Of a DNA stretch of 64,000 nucleotides, positions 12,101-24,252 are shown piece by piece. The stretch is from Melampsora larici-populina 98AG31 (Eukaryota > Basidiomycota > Pucciniomycetes > Pucciniales > Melampsoraceae). The translations under genes and the position numbers were made by a program. Under the pieces are notes generated by a model. That model ran no database searches. It saw only the letters and a list, made by a program, of their open reading frames with translations, and was not told where the DNA came from. The DNA is taken from the NCBI RefSeq assembly GCF_000204055.1, contig NW_006768774.1:1379819-1443818 (forward strand), read 5' to 3'. Position 1 is the stretch's first letter. The number at the start of each line of letters is the position of its first letter.

Positions 12101-13004
12101 TCATTTCTCGCTTCTTGATCATAAAATTGAAAGGGCTGTGCCTGTGAAAGTGAATCACAATCACGATATGCGAGTCAGATTTCTGACATTTTTAGGGTGT
12201 GTTCAAAAGAACTGGTTGATCAATGATTTTTGAACTAAAACAAAACAAATATATAAGGGCTACTCTGGGGATACCAACCCAAACCATTCTCCCTTGGTTG
12301 ATCAAAAGCACCATTATTATTATTCTCATAGAACTTGCAACAAACTCTGATCTGAATCCAATCAACCTGCTGCTTAACTCATATTAATAATTCCGGTTCA
12401 AAAACAACATCTCAGCTGATAATAATTGCGATTAGGTTGTCCTTGTGGTTTGGCGATCGTAGCTGGACTGACCTGAAATAGTAACCAAGATAGTTGATAG
12501 GGTAAGTTGTATTTTCAAGTTAGAATACATGCATGTTAACTTTTAAAATTAACTGACTTGAAAAATGGATTGGTAATTTTTTCACTAAAGTAGACTTAAA
12601 TTTTGAAAATTAAATCAAAAGTGTTCCTTTAGTTCCTTTTTAATCTTGATTTTAAAATTAAATTAGAATTTAAATTTTAGAACCCCAGTCTGAGAGTCAA
12701 CTCGTTCGACTCAGTCCTTGTTCTTCTTCTCTTTTTAAAATTAGATTGCAATCTCTTCAAGTTTACCAATTCGGTCATCAAACGTCACAACTTCAGTCTA
12801 AGCTTCTCACATTCAAATTCATCAACAATCTATCAAACTATAGTTCTTACTTCTAAACAGACAATCAAACAGAATCAATCTATTCCAATCCAATCTCATT
12901 ACAATCTTCGAAACTTTTATCCATCTTCATATCTCTGTCTTACAATCATTCACCATCTTTTCAAACCTTTACCATCTAACTCATCACTTTACCCTCTCAA
13001 CAAT
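9144..13004. other. Gene-poor stretch
   Basis: No gene supported. A 163-codon minus-strand ORF (9493-9984) has no recognisable motif and might be an exon of an unknown gene. From about 10440 to 12000 the DNA is less AT-rich than its surroundings and looks like transposon debris, but I found neither paired repeats nor coding motifs. From 12500 to 13004 the plus strand becomes rich in CT and ATC runs, the probable promoter and 5' UTR of the gene at 13005. Confidence 0.45.
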
Positions 13005-13722
13005 ATGTCTTCAGTCTTAACAACCTCCAACAACGACCTCAGCCCAATGGATTTAACTCAACATCCTAATACTCCAAGTTCACCTACCGAGTCTGAACAT
13101 AGCTCAAAAGCTGTCGAGATAGAACCGGAATTACTTGCTAGAGTAGCTGCACTTCAACGTACTGCGTTCTTAGGACTCGGTCAACAGGATTGGCCATTTT
13201 TGGCTCAAACCGCTCGTCTTTTGCAACTTCGAGACCAAGCCCCTGCGGTCTGTGCTGGCGAAGCTGCTGTCTTGATGTGTGACAAATCCGCTCCTCGTTG
13301 TTGGCGCGCTCGAGCTGCGGTCTATAGGGCTGAAGCATTGATGCGACTTGGTTTTGGGGCTGAGGCGAGAAGAGCTTTGACGAGCGCCGGTCGAATGTTG
13401 TCTGATTGGAGCGATATCCATACAAAATTTGAAGCTGAAGAACGTAGAGAAAGTTATCAAACCTTGGAAGCGCTGGTCGCTTGGAACGTCTCGATGGGTA
13501 AACTCAGTTGAGTATCACATGCCACATGATAACTCTTCCACGTTCCATTCACTGTCGTAAACGTTCGCTGATTTCGTGACTGTTGCTTTTTACACAGATT
13601 GGGGTATGGTCGACGGCGAAGAAGAAGAAGATATCGAAGAACCGATTCGTTCGGGACCATTCTTTGCTGCTGGCTGGCCCCTCTCTCATTCCCTCTCGGC
13701 ATTAGATTTGAAGTGGTGTTGA
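13005..13722 (+). CDS. Small hypothetical protein, helical, acidic tail (2 exons)
   Basis: Exons 13005-13497 and 13598-13722 with a GT-AG intron give 205 residues. The N-terminus is Ser/Thr/Pro-rich and probably disordered. The middle (residues about 40-150) is Ala/Arg/Leu-rich and looks helical, with CWRARAAVYRAEALMRLGFG resembling a TPR-like helix pair. Exon 2 opens with DWGMVDGEEEEDIEE and ends PLSHSLSALDLKWC. It has no signal peptide or membrane segment. I do not recognise the family. A long pyrimidine-rich leader, the conventional intron and the clean frame support a real gene. A role cannot be stated. Confidence 0.7.
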
Positions 13723-15653
13723 ACTTCATAGATCTTTTAGTCTTTCTCATCTTAGAGAGTCCAGTTTCGTTTCATCTTAACTTATCCATTTCGCATTGTG
13801 ATGTGACATATTTAATTTTCCATATCAAGAGATTCTTTAGGCTCATCAGTCCAATTTAATTGCATTTAATTTTGATCGATTTCATCTTTCCGTTTCTTAT
13901 CTTTCATTCTTATCATTATCATATTCTTTCCTTCATATCTTTTTGAACAGATTTCTTGTCAATCTTTTTTGGTTTTGGTTTCTTGATTTTCTGGGTACTT
14001 GCAGGATTTTTTGATTAGCCTACTCTTTTTTCCATCTCATATGTTTTTCTTTTCGTTCTTAGGTCATCAAAGAAGCTACTTTCCTTCACACATCCATCCA
14101 TATAGCATTTTGATAAAAAAACAAAGACAAAAAAACAGTTTCCAATTGTAGATATTGCTTGTTGTGAGTTTTGGCTAATATGTGTTCTTTGTTGTTTGTT
14201 TTCACTTTTTTTGAATTTGATTCCTTGAAGCTCTTTTATCCTCTGAAAAACGCTGACACAGAGTGTTCAGATCTTACAAAGTAGAAGATGCTTTATCAAG
14301 CTAGACTTGTTTTTGAGCTCCTTTTTAACATTGATGTTGATTAATTTTTTGGGGGATTTTGCCTAATTTGCTAATTCTAGTTGTAATATAATTTGGCCAT
14401 CGGCTCATTTCTTGCTGCATATAATTCATACTCATCCAGAGATTTAAAATCGCAACTTCCCTTTTACCTTTTTTTCTAAATATCCCTTTGGTTAAGAAGA
14501 GCCCCAGAACATAAAAGTATCAATAAAATGTGAGTTCGCAATCGTCTCAACAAACTATACCACATCAGTGTACACAACCTCGAAGAAGCACGCGATGATT
14601 GGACCCTTATATATAACATTCTTTGATGACTGAAGGTCAAGTATCCTTTGGCAAAGACGGTCAACAAGAAGGTCAACCACTTGATGTGCTGTTGACTTTC
14701 TTTTGCCGGACAACTGATGGGCGCAAGAGTTTTGGAAGCGCTCGTTGACCGTCAAGAGAAACCGATTTGTTTATCCTTCCAAAAACCTCTGCGAACATGA
14801 TTCATAAATGCCTTCTTCCTTTGGCTTGAACCACTTCTCTTGAACTCATCATGTTGCATTTGAGATTGGTTTGTGAACAGGCCCTCATTTATAAACTTCA
14901 TCAGAATACTTTGTTTGTGTCAGAATTCACGATCTCTCTGTTTTTGCTTTCGAGACGTATGCAATAACCCATTCTTTGCTTTTGATCTCCTCAGGTTCGT
15001 TTTTACCGATGTTCCAGCTACATAGATCCATCATTTTGGAGCTTCGAGACCGTTGAGCGATTACGTATGTCCGAAGTGGGTTGCTCCTTTCCTTCCTTCA
15101 CGAATAGAAACCGGTTTGTTCATCCTTCCAAAAACCTCTGCCAACGTGATTTATAAATGCCTTCTTCCTATTAGATATACCACTTCTCTTGAACTCATCG
15201 TGTTCCATTTGACATTGGTTGGTGAACAGGCCCTCATTTATAAACTTCATCAGAATCTTTGGTTTGTGTCAGAATTCACGATCTCTCTGTTTTTGCTTTC
15301 GAGACGTATGCAATAACTCATTCTTTGCTTTTGATCTCCTCAGGTTCGTTTTTACCGATGTTCCAGCTACATAGATCCATCATTTTGGAGCTTCGAGACC
15401 GTTGAGCGATTACGTATGTCCGAAGTGGGTTGCTCCTTTCCTTCCTTTGAAATTGAACTATGCATGTATGTATGCACAAATTAGATGAATGGTATCGATC
15501 ATCCATGTATCAATATGAGAGTGGGCTAGCACTTGAATCAAAATGACATGTATGGAGAAGATTGGATTAGATTTTGTACCTCGACTTCACTTTGGAATCC
15601 TGAGCACTTGAAAACTACATCAATCCCAGTGTTCCAGTTGCCATCGATTCGCC
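13723..15653. other. Intergenic with a tandem duplication
   Basis: T-rich 3' region of the preceding gene, then DNA dominated by the 349-bp tandem duplication listed separately. Nothing coding is recognised. The last 200 bp lead into the first tannase gene and resemble the sequence upstream of the second copy near 30850-31010. Confidence 0.5.
14755..15448. repeat. Tandem duplication, period 349 bp
   Basis: The block beginning GAAACCGATTTG and ending near TCCTTTCCTTCCTT occurs twice head to tail. Matching landmarks are offset by exactly 349 bp (for example 14773 and 15122, or 15062 and 15411). The copies differ at scattered positions such as CGATTTG versus CGGTTTG. No ORF spans them. Confidence 0.9.
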
Positions 15654-18388
15654 ATGAGATTCTCCATGCGATGGCTTATATTTTCAGTCGCCGGGATTTT
15701 GTACGAAAGTCAATTATCAGCTTGCGCTTCCTCTCTACCGTCGAAGAATCAGCACTCGATCTCGCCGGCTTTACCCGATTACAGACCTGGGTGGCAGATG
15801 GATCCTCTGGCTACTCGCTGCGCCGATTTGAAGCATCTGGTTCCAGCTGCCATCCAGGAATATGCAATCGAAGTCTATGTTTCAGACCTGCACGGTTAAG
15901 TCACGACCCATCTATTATTTATACCCGTCATTTATTTGAAGCTAATGCTGCATTAGCTTTATATCGATTTCTTCGAAACATAACAGGACCTGGTAATTTT
16001 TCGGATCCAGATTCGAAAACAGTAGGATACAGAGCAGTGGTCATCAACTTACCGAGGTTCTGTAGATTTGGTGAGGCCAATTTAATTGTCTTTGTTTGAT
16101 TGAGATGAACTTTACATCCTGTTGATCCATGAAAAGAATTTGTACGCAAATCATCATCAGGAGGCCATTTTAACACATCGAAAATTAGCCGGGTCCAATT
16201 TGAGGTTTGGCTACCTGTGGAGGACTGGAGTGGTAGATTTGCATTTGTTGGGAATGGTGGAGGTCAGCAACTTGATCATTTTACAAACTCATATCTCCAA
16301 TGTGAATCCTTGATGCGATTCGTCCCAATATTCAGATTCAGGCGGAGTCAATTTCCCTGAGTAAGGACCGATTCCTCTCAGATCAGGATAGTGTGTTACT
16401 CATCTGCGTTATTGTTGCTTTTGCGTGGCTCGGTTCATGATAGCATGGTAAGCCATCACTCAACTCTACCCAGTTTCAAGCATTCGATAAGCTCATAAAT
16501 TTCGTCCTCTCTGGCACGAATCTGTCGATGCTCGTCACTTCTTAGGGAATCCCGCTGTCAAAATACAAGTTTGCTGTCGCATCGACAAACACTGGTCATA
16601 ATGGCACAGTAACCGATGGTACCTTTGCTATCTCTAATCCAGAATCACAAAACGACTTTGGGTACCGTGCCGTTCACCTCAGTACTATATTTTCAAAGGT
16701 GGTCGTTCAGAATTTTTACGCCAAAAAAGCTAAAAAGAGCTACTGGATTGGTTCGTCCTTTCGTGAATTTCTTGATCCTGGGATAATCTGTCACTAGCGC
16801 GCTAACGAACGAATTGAATTCTATTTAGGCTGTTCTTCAGGGGGTAAACAAGGGCTGAAAGAAGTACAAGCCTTTCCTGAAGACTTTGATGGCGTACTAG
16901 CAGGTGCAGCAGCGCAATGGTGGACTCATCTGTAATGTTCTGCTCTCTCATGTGTGCCGCACACTATAGCTGTTTGACTCTATGGACACTGTATAAAGGA
17001 ATGGCTGGACGATGGAATCTAATCTACGCAATGCACCGACGACGGACGGGTTCATGAATGCGAGCGATTGGGCCCTTATTGAGGAACATACCCTGAAAGA
17101 ATGTGATATGTTAGACGGCGTACAAGACAGAATAATTGGTAATCCGCTAGTCTGCAAGCCAAACTTTGATTCACTGCGATGTTCCCAAGACCAGCTGCGA
17201 AACGCGAGTAGCAATCTTGCCATACCGTCATGCCTGACCTCACAACAGATATCTGTAGCACGATCTGCTTTTGAGGATTGGGTCGATCACGATGGAGAAT
17301 TCCTGTTTCCCGGTTTTACTTATGGCTCTGAGACATTTGGACCTATGGGGATGTTCATGAATGAAATAACATTGCCACTTGCCATGGATTTTTTCAAATA
17401 CCAAGTATTGGTGAGTTGGATTACAAGAGTCACACATCTTCTTTCAATGTATACCAGATGATTTTCCGAGGAATTTTGACCTGTTATGGGACTCCGTATC
17501 AAGAATTTCACTTCCATCAATCTAGAGTACAAATTCACCCACGAAAGCCTCCTTGAGATGCGTCCTATTGCCGATAAAACAAACCCTGGGCAAACCAATG
17601 CAATTGATGGAAATATTTTGCCTTTCATCAATCGTGGAGGCAAATTGATGACATACACTGGAATGGCCGGTCAGCTCACATCTGTGTCCCCTTCCAAATC
17701 GATCACTGCTGATGACATGGTTTTTCATCATTCTAGATCCTCTCATTCCCAGCCGTTCTGTAAGTCACTCTGGCATATACCATCTTTTAAATCAGGAATT
17801 GTAAGACTTTGGAAGATGATCACTCTTCTTACGTTAACGTTCTTGGTGATTTGTGGACCGTGTTGCAATAGTCAATATGGTATCACGATCAGGTCAAGAA
17901 GACACTAGGACGAGACCCAAGAGAGTCCTACAGATTATTTCCAGTACCTGGTAAGTCTTATCTTTCCTCTAATCACCCCTTTCAAGAACCCAAGATCACC
18001 TAATCCGTTTGATTAGGAATGGGTCACTGCGGTGGTGGACCGGGGCCTACAAACATAGGCGCAGCCAGCCAAACCGAGCTACCTAGGAATTCAACTTTAC
18101 AGTCATATTCTTTTCTTCCAGAAGACGATATGATGTTAGCATTGATAGAATGGACCGAAAATGGGAAAGCACCTGATCATCTCGTTGCAACAAAGTTTGT
18201 GAATGGTTTGAAGGATGAAGGGGTACAGTTCCAAAGGAAATTGTGTCCATGGCCATTGGTCTGTCTCAATCCTTTCATCCTCATGGATCCCTGCTCATCC
18301 AGATTTGTATATATTTTTGTAGGTTGCAAAATATAATGGCTACGGTGACTCAAACTCTCATCATAGTTATGAGTGCAAAGATCAGTAA
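15654..18388 (+). CDS. Tannase/feruloyl esterase family secreted esterase, copy A
   Basis: Proposed exons: 15654-15894, 15987-16070, 16161-16262, 16336-16346, 16546-16750, 16829-16931, 16999-17410, 17504-17719, 17872-17950, 18017-18258, 18323-18388; about 586 residues. The N-terminus is a signal peptide (MRFSMRWLIFSVAGI). Family landmarks of secreted fungal tannases/feruloyl esterases are FEVWLPVEDWSGRF, VASTNTGHNGTV, the nucleophile elbow IGCSSGGKQG, FPEDFDGVLAGAAAQWW, ADKTNPGQTNAIDG, the catalytic-His motif PGMGHCGGGPG and a final CPWPL-VAKYNGYGDSNS. Such enzymes cut ester bonds of plant phenolics or cell-wall polymers, which fits a plant-associated fungus. Exon 4 is uncertain: the family-like extension VNFPE after GG cannot be joined to the next exon in frame by a GT-AG intron, whereas an 11-nt exon closes the frame. 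All exon lengths equal those of copy B. Confidence 0.85.
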
Positions 18389-19587
18389 ATGAATACTCTG
18401 TGTTATACAAAACTTAAACAGGTAAAATACGGTTTGAGTCAGTGACAAATCTGATGCTTGTAAATTATGGATCTTGAACATAATGTATGTAGCTACTTCA
18501 CCATCACCAGTGGTAACCTAGCAGAGAACCACATGCCAGACCATTTGTTGATGGATTGGGGCAAATAAGGACATGAGATAAAACATGGATGAGATGGAGA
18601 GAATATGATGGATTGGAAAAGGGAGAGAGGAAGTTTTTCACCTCTATGTAGAATTCTTCTAATTTGCAAATTGTTTTTTTCCTTATCTGAACTTTTTATC
18701 ATTGTTATCCAAAATTCCATTTCCTCATGTCCAGATCATCTATCTGTTCAAATAGGTTAGCAAGTAGTATATTTCTTTTCATGGTCACCTTTTTAGTCAC
18801 TTCTTATTGATCTCAGGTTCAAGTGTTTATGATCTCTCACTCCCGCTGTAATCCTCAACATGCTCTGACTTGAGCTGCTATAAAAGGTTCAAGGGTTCAT
18901 TAGGGAGTGACAAGTTAGGAGATTTTTGCTTGGAATTTGTACAAGACAGACAAGTTTTTAAAATTTTACAGTGTTTTTTTTTCTGTGAATATATGTTTGA
19001 CAGCATCTTGGACACCTAAAAAGATCCCCTGAATTCTTTATGTTTATAGTAAATTTTACAGTCTTGGAGAAGATGTTGTAATGTAAAGATACCTTAAAAA
19101 ACACAAATTGAAACCCCCTATCATCTCTCATTCTCACCACATTCCTGAATGTGCTCTGAATTGAGCTGCTATAAAAGGTTTGAGGGTTCATTGTCTCTCA
19201 CTCTCACTGTATTCCTGAGGATGCTCTGACTTGAGCTGCTATAGAAGTTTCACAAAGGAGAGCTAATGGGAATGTAGATGTCAAGAGTCCTACAATAAAT
19301 ATGAGAATCTATACCATGGGGGCGTCCTGTGCCCAAAAATAGGCAACCCAGTCTGAAAAGCACCAGGGCAAATTTTGGCCCATGGACAGGGCTCTCTGTT
19401 GCCAGCCTGCAAGCTTTAGATCGTCAACCCCGCAGGCCTCTCTCAGCAGCAGTAGGGGAACCCCAGGACCACACTGGAGCCACATGTGCCATTTTCCATC
19501 TTAAAATAGCCGGAAGAACGGCTATGGCTATTTCCCCCATCTTCCTTTTGGTGTAATATCCAAAAGTCTAAAGGCACCACACCAAAA
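18389..19587. other. Intergenic with short repeats, transposon-like
   Basis: No gene seen. It contains three copies of a roughly 70-bp unit (CTCTGACTTGAGCTGCTATAAAAGG-like core, at about 18833-18900, 19124-19191 and 19194-19252), the last two in tandem. From about 19330 the base composition changes to that of the zinc-finger element that follows. Confidence 0.5.
19124..19252. repeat. Two tandem ~70-bp repeats (third copy at 18833)
   Basis: Each unit starts with TCTCTCA, carries TGCTCTGA and TTGAGCTGCTATA, and ends near GGGTTCAT. The upstream copy at 18833-18900 is more complete. TATAAAAGG inside the unit resembles a TATA element, so these may be promoter remnants of a repeated element. Confidence 0.7.
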
Positions 19588-20331
19588 ATGCCCTCTGATC
19601 CATCACAATCTTGTCAATCCTATGCCAAAGACACACAACACCATCAGCGGATGAAAATTTCAGATGTTGAGTCAGTTTCTTCAGACCCCGCAAACCCCCA
19701 TTTTCCATGTCAAGCGTGCAACACCCAAGGCATGTTGAATTACAAGCATCACATCAAAACATCTGCACATCAAATCAAAGTTCAGTGATTTGTGTCCCGA
19801 CTGGCCACCAAAGACCAAATGCTGGTTGGCTTGGAAGCACATGGCCCCAACAACACAACCACAATGTCCACACCTTTGATGCAGTCAGGCCCTCTCTTTG
19901 AACCCAATCCCACCCCATCAGACACTCTATGTGATCCACCTTTGCCTCTCAGTCATCTTCAATTGCTGGACACATCCAAGTCTCTGGGCAATGGTTTTGG
20001 AAATCATCCAAATGCCAAAGATGATACAGATGGTCATATTTGCTTTGACATGCTGAGTCAGGCCCTGGAGAGCCTGGAAAATCTCAAACTTGAAGACAAC
20101 AAGAGCAAATACTGTGAAGAAGAGGAAACACAAGACCCCAATCTCACAAGAGCCAGAGCTCAAGAGGCCATTGGTTGGCATCCATTCAAAAATAAGGAAG
20201 TAAGTGAGATGAACCCCCATGCATGCATATAGTATGATAACTGACCAACTCAACTGTGTCACTGAGCAGCAGGTACATGTCAAGCTCCCTGAATGGGCTA
20301 TATTGAGAGAACTCACACCATGTCAATATCC
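19588..20331 (+). pseudogene. Zinc-finger transposon protein fragment
   Basis: From ATG 19588 the frame reads MPSDPSQSCQSY and then a C2H2-like finger (FPCQACNTQGMLNYKHHIKT), followed by an acidic Pro/Ser linker. It then reaches TRARAQEAIGWHPFKNKE, where a GTAAGT donor follows at about 20200. A short exon after CAG at about 20270 reads VHVKLPEWAILREL before a stop. I recall this layout (finger, linker, W-x-PF-K-KE, LP-W-x-LR) from N-terminal parts of rust transposon proteins. The segment normally lying between KNKE and LPEW seems to be missing, so it is internally deleted. An in-frame TGA at 19786-19788 also interrupts the ORF. The transposon superfamily is uncertain. Confidence 0.55.
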
Positions 20332-22220
20332 TTGTAGCGCATTGACATGCACGCACAGAGAGTTTTGAAACAAATCTGAAAGTCTTTTGGTTGGATTTAA
20401 ACTGAGATTGTTGTTGAGCACCCTTTTTGAATAGTGATTTGTTTATAACAATTACAGAATCCTTTGTCTTCAGCTGGGGTAAACTGACTGTCAACTTCCC
20501 AGTTGAGTTGTGGCACCTCTTTGATGGGTCTATACCGGGTCCAAGGAAAGATCTGTGTGTGTGCATGTTGACGTGCTACAAGTATCTTTCCACGGTGTCA
20601 AGGTGTGCCTCAAAAACAGGCTTGACATCTCTTTGTGCGTGTTCTGATCAAAATCTCTTACTGAGCAACTTTTATATTAAAAAAATATTTAAAAATAAAT
20701 AAATAAATAAACATATTCACCAAACAAAAATTAGAAAAACAACCTCAAATATAACTAATGTACATTATATCTTTCTGGTTTCCTTTTTTCATACTTTCCC
20801 TGTACTTCTATTTTTACCTTTTTATTTTTTATTTTTTCTTACATCTATTCAATTGCTAGTGTCCCCAGAGCCCACGGAGGCACACATAGGTCCATTTCTG
20901 TGAAGTGTGGAAGCAAGTGTGTGGACAGGAGGAGTATCACAACACCCTGTGACACATTATCAAGAGGTGTCACAGATAGTTAGCGTTTGGAGTGGTGGAA
21001 AGAGATAGTCAAAGTTTTTCTCTCTATTCCACCACTCTCATACTTCTCTCTCTCCGGATGCTAGAGATCCTCAGATTCCTTGAGATAGATCTCTTTGCTT
21101 TTCAAAAACCCGCCCCCCACCCGCATTGAGAAGTCCTTCTTCTCACGGGCTGTTCTTGTTCCAGAGGCAGGGAATGGAGAGGTTGGTAGGAACCAACCCT
21201 TCTACAGTTTCCCAGCCTCTGGGACCACCCCAAACCACAATCATGTAGGATGCGGGTCCCAGGAGTAAGGGTCCTGTGTTCTATAAGAACGTGGTAGGAT
21301 GGCACATAGAAGTTTGGATGGACATCAAACTACGTTGAGTTCCTACAGGGACATGAAGGCCACGACTAGTGTGCACCTTCCTAGTCCACACCCAATAAGA
21401 AATGGACATTGATTATTTACCCCAATTAAATATTAAAACTACTGAACCTTTATTCAACAACATTTATTGATAAAAGTCAATTACAACTTTTGGCGGCTTT
21501 CATTTATTCTCATTTATTTCATTTTTTTGATTTTCCTTTTCTTATATATACTTCACCTTTTTTTCTCTATGTACAAGTGAGGCCGGGAAAGATACGACAC
21601 CAGTTTACTCTGCTGGCCCCAACTGGTGTACTGGGCGGAGTAAACTGGTGTTGTACCTTTTCCGGCCCCACTTGTACATCTGTTTAAATTTATCTTACTC
21701 TCATCATGGCTGTTGCTCTTTGTATCACAGCTGATCATATGGATGGATCAAACAGGGTGGTTATGACTCAAGTTATCTATATAGTGGGTATTGACACATG
21801 CATATTCATGCACACTCATCATTTCAAGAAAACCAATATATGGTTTTCAGAGGGCCCAGGATATGTGGTTCACTTGTGAGTTTGAGCTCCACCAAAGCAC
21901 CGCCAACATAGATGCCTCAGATTGAGAGATCCAAGGTATTGTTGGATGCAAATACTCAGGCGGATCTTATCTGAGGTTTCTGTCCAAGGTATCATTATGC
22001 GCCAAAGATTCCCTCAGATAAAAACCTCAGAAAGCTCTTGTCCAAGGTTTCAATTCCAAGAATTCCACACAGCAGATATGATATATCAAATATTGACAGA
22101 TACCTGGTATTGTCTGTGACCCAACTATCTGGAAATTTTGGGCTTTCTCTTGGTTGTCTTGAGTATTTTGGGAAACTCTAACTAACAAGTTTCTTATTAC
22201 TAAATTTAGAAACATCCGAG
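20332..22220. other. Non-coding transposon debris with a fold-back element
   Basis: No coding motif. It contains A/T-rich low-complexity DNA (20670-20860), a stretch rich in short palindromes (21050-21330), and the fold-back element listed separately. The final 200 bp precede the ATG of the dioxygenase relic. Confidence 0.4.
21569..21679. mobile_element. Fold-back MITE with ~44-bp inverted arms
   Basis: The left arm starts ATGTACAAGTGAGGCCGGGA and runs to about 21614; the right arm is its reverse complement, ending CCGGCCCCACTTGTACAT at 21679, with a short central loop. Only a handful of mismatches separate the arms. Non-coding, short and nearly palindromic, it fits a MITE. Because the ends are themselves palindromic (TGTACA), the target-site duplication cannot be fixed by eye. 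Confidence 0.75.
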
Positions 22221-23666
22221 ATGGCTAATAAACGACAAAAACATTGTTGCAAATCAACTGAGATCAAACACAAACAGGATCATCGAGATCACTTGTTATT
22301 GAGGAGTACTGAGAAGAAATCAAACATAATTCTTCACACTCCAAAAATAATTGAGACTCCAAATGAATCAACATTATCTGACCAATCCAAAGCCCAAGCA
22401 GAGTACAAAGAGAAAATCAAAGAGAAGTTTGGTCTCCCTCCTGATACAGACTTTATTCACCAAGCAGATCATGGTCAAAACAATATACTCAAGTTGAAAT
22501 ATGGAATTGTTGTCATACTCAATATGTCAAGGACAAAGATGATTGCTGTGATCTGTTTCAATGAACAACAATACACTGAAGATGATGGAAAGCGTATTCA
22601 GACTGAGGCTAGTGAGAGACTCTTCAAGCAATTTGAGAAATCAATGTCAACAATGTATCAACATGGAACTGCACAAAATAAAATCAGAACTAATGGATCA
22701 ACAATCAGAGTCAAGAGAAACAGAAGAGGTGATATGTTTGCAATTGGAATGAGACCTGGGTATCTCAAAGGAGTTGCTGGAGGTAAGTTTGTGATACTGC
22801 TTATCAGTTATTTCATTTCTGATTTTGTGGGATCTCAGGACTGTATCACATCATTTGAGTGACAGCTCATTCAGTGCTACTTATGGACAAAGATCTCAGA
22901 TGTCAAAAAAATCTTCCATATATCCAGCAATTTCTAGCTGGACAATTCTCTTCTCTTGCTCTTGGTGCCTTTCAATCCAATGTTGAGCTCTGTGCTAAAT
23001 ACAGTAATTTTTCATGGGCTTCTATATTTTTCTTCAATTCACTCAATGGAAATGTGTTTGGAGCCAACTTTGGCATGACTCACAACAAATGGAACAACAC
23101 GGCTCACAAGGATCCCCATGCAACTGGGTATTCTTTTGGACTATTTGTTTTGATTAAACGCTTGACAGGAAAGCTTTATTGATGTGGTAAGAAATCATGA
23201 CTTGAAATTTTGATTACCAAGCAGAATCAAAACAAAGGGTCCATTGTTTATTCACTTCCAGGAACAAAATTATAAGAGAAGATCAAAAAGAATAAATGGT
23301 GTTGTTGAGATGGTTTGGGCCACCAATGTCAAACACCAAACCACAGAATCCACCACTCACGATTCCGCTGGCCAATGTATCAACCCAAAAGATGCCATAA
23401 TCACTTGATTTGTGTCATCATGTCAAGTTTCAAAGTCAATTGTTTCACAGATCAATGGAAATAGAAAGTTAAGAGGTAAAATGAATGAAGAAGAGTCGCA
23501 AAGCTTTTGTAAAACAAAGGTGAAAGATTATATCATCAACATTAAACATAAATGCCAATTACTCAGAAAAATAAATAGAAACAGGGAAATAACAATCTTG
23601 TATCTACTTATAAGAATTCTTTTGAAATTTGATCTCAGTCATTCTTCATCACAAAATTTCACATGA
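22221..23666 (+). pseudogene. TET/JBP-like 2OG-Fe(II) dioxygenase, decayed
   Basis: ATG 22221 starts exon 1 (to 22782), exon 2 begins at 22839 and a further exon at 23262. The order YGIVVILNMSRTKMIAVICF, GMRPGYLKGVAGG-LYHII, then NTAHKDPHATGYSFGLF, GVVEMVWATNVKHQTTEST and SSCQVSKSIVSQI is the pattern I know from the large rust family of TET/JBP-like 2-oxoglutarate oxygenases. AHKD supplies the HxD iron motif and KHQT the distal His. Active members of the superfamily oxidise methylated cytosine or thymine in DNA. This copy is broken: TGA at 22856-22858, a frame change near 23180, loss of most of the segment between TGKLY and GVVEMV, and TGA at 23406-23408 where an Arg is expected. The tail beyond 23470 is low-complexity. 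No start-proximal signal peptide; a nuclear role is inferred from the family. Confidence 0.7.
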
Positions 23667-24252
23667 AATTTACTCTAAGTTTTTCTCAACTTCTTTGTCA
23701 GTTGGTAATGTTGCTGAGAGGAAATCAACCTGAATGACCAACTCATCATTCAACAGTTCAAATTTTACCTGAAGCTACTGCTGTGTTGCAGCATTGATTT
23801 CCAACAAATGTACAAAGAAGTGCTTGGGGATCAATGATGCCTGTCAATCAGCCCTACTTGTACGTGGCAAGAGTCAAAGGCTGTGCCTACAGACTGACAG
23901 TAGTGCTTCTACCAGGCAAGATTCTCTGTCTACACAGGATTCAGACAAAAGGACAGGAGCTAGTCAAGTTGGCTGATGGGCAGTGTCTCAAACCATCTTC
24001 TCAATGATCCTGATGTTTCAATAATTTCATGAATTCCAACTCTTTCAAGTGGTTGAGGACTTGTATGCAGGTATGAAGTTTGATCTCTGTATCACCAAGC
24101 TGATACCAAAACGTCTCTTTTAGATTGTTGTAAGATTTTTGTTTGATGGACAAAGCACTACTCCTTAAGATGTGTTGATTAAAAGTTCTGGGTTTTCTTC
24201 AAAGCATTCACATCCAATCTCTAGATGTGGGAACAATTTGTGATGCACAGTT
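23667..24252. other. Intergenic, no gene seen
   Basis: AT-rich, CpG-poor DNA between the dioxygenase relic and the left end of the Mutator-like element. It has no ORF with motifs and no obvious inverted repeat. Confidence 0.4.

Noticed and set aside
17486..17908. Frameshift or pseudogene in tannase copy A around exon 8
   Set aside because: At first the exon seemed out of frame, but an acceptor at TATCAAG|AAT (17503) closes the frame, and copy B uses the same site.
22859..23182. 107-codon ORF as an independent gene
   Set aside because: It is exon 2 of the dioxygenase relic downstream of an in-frame TGA.
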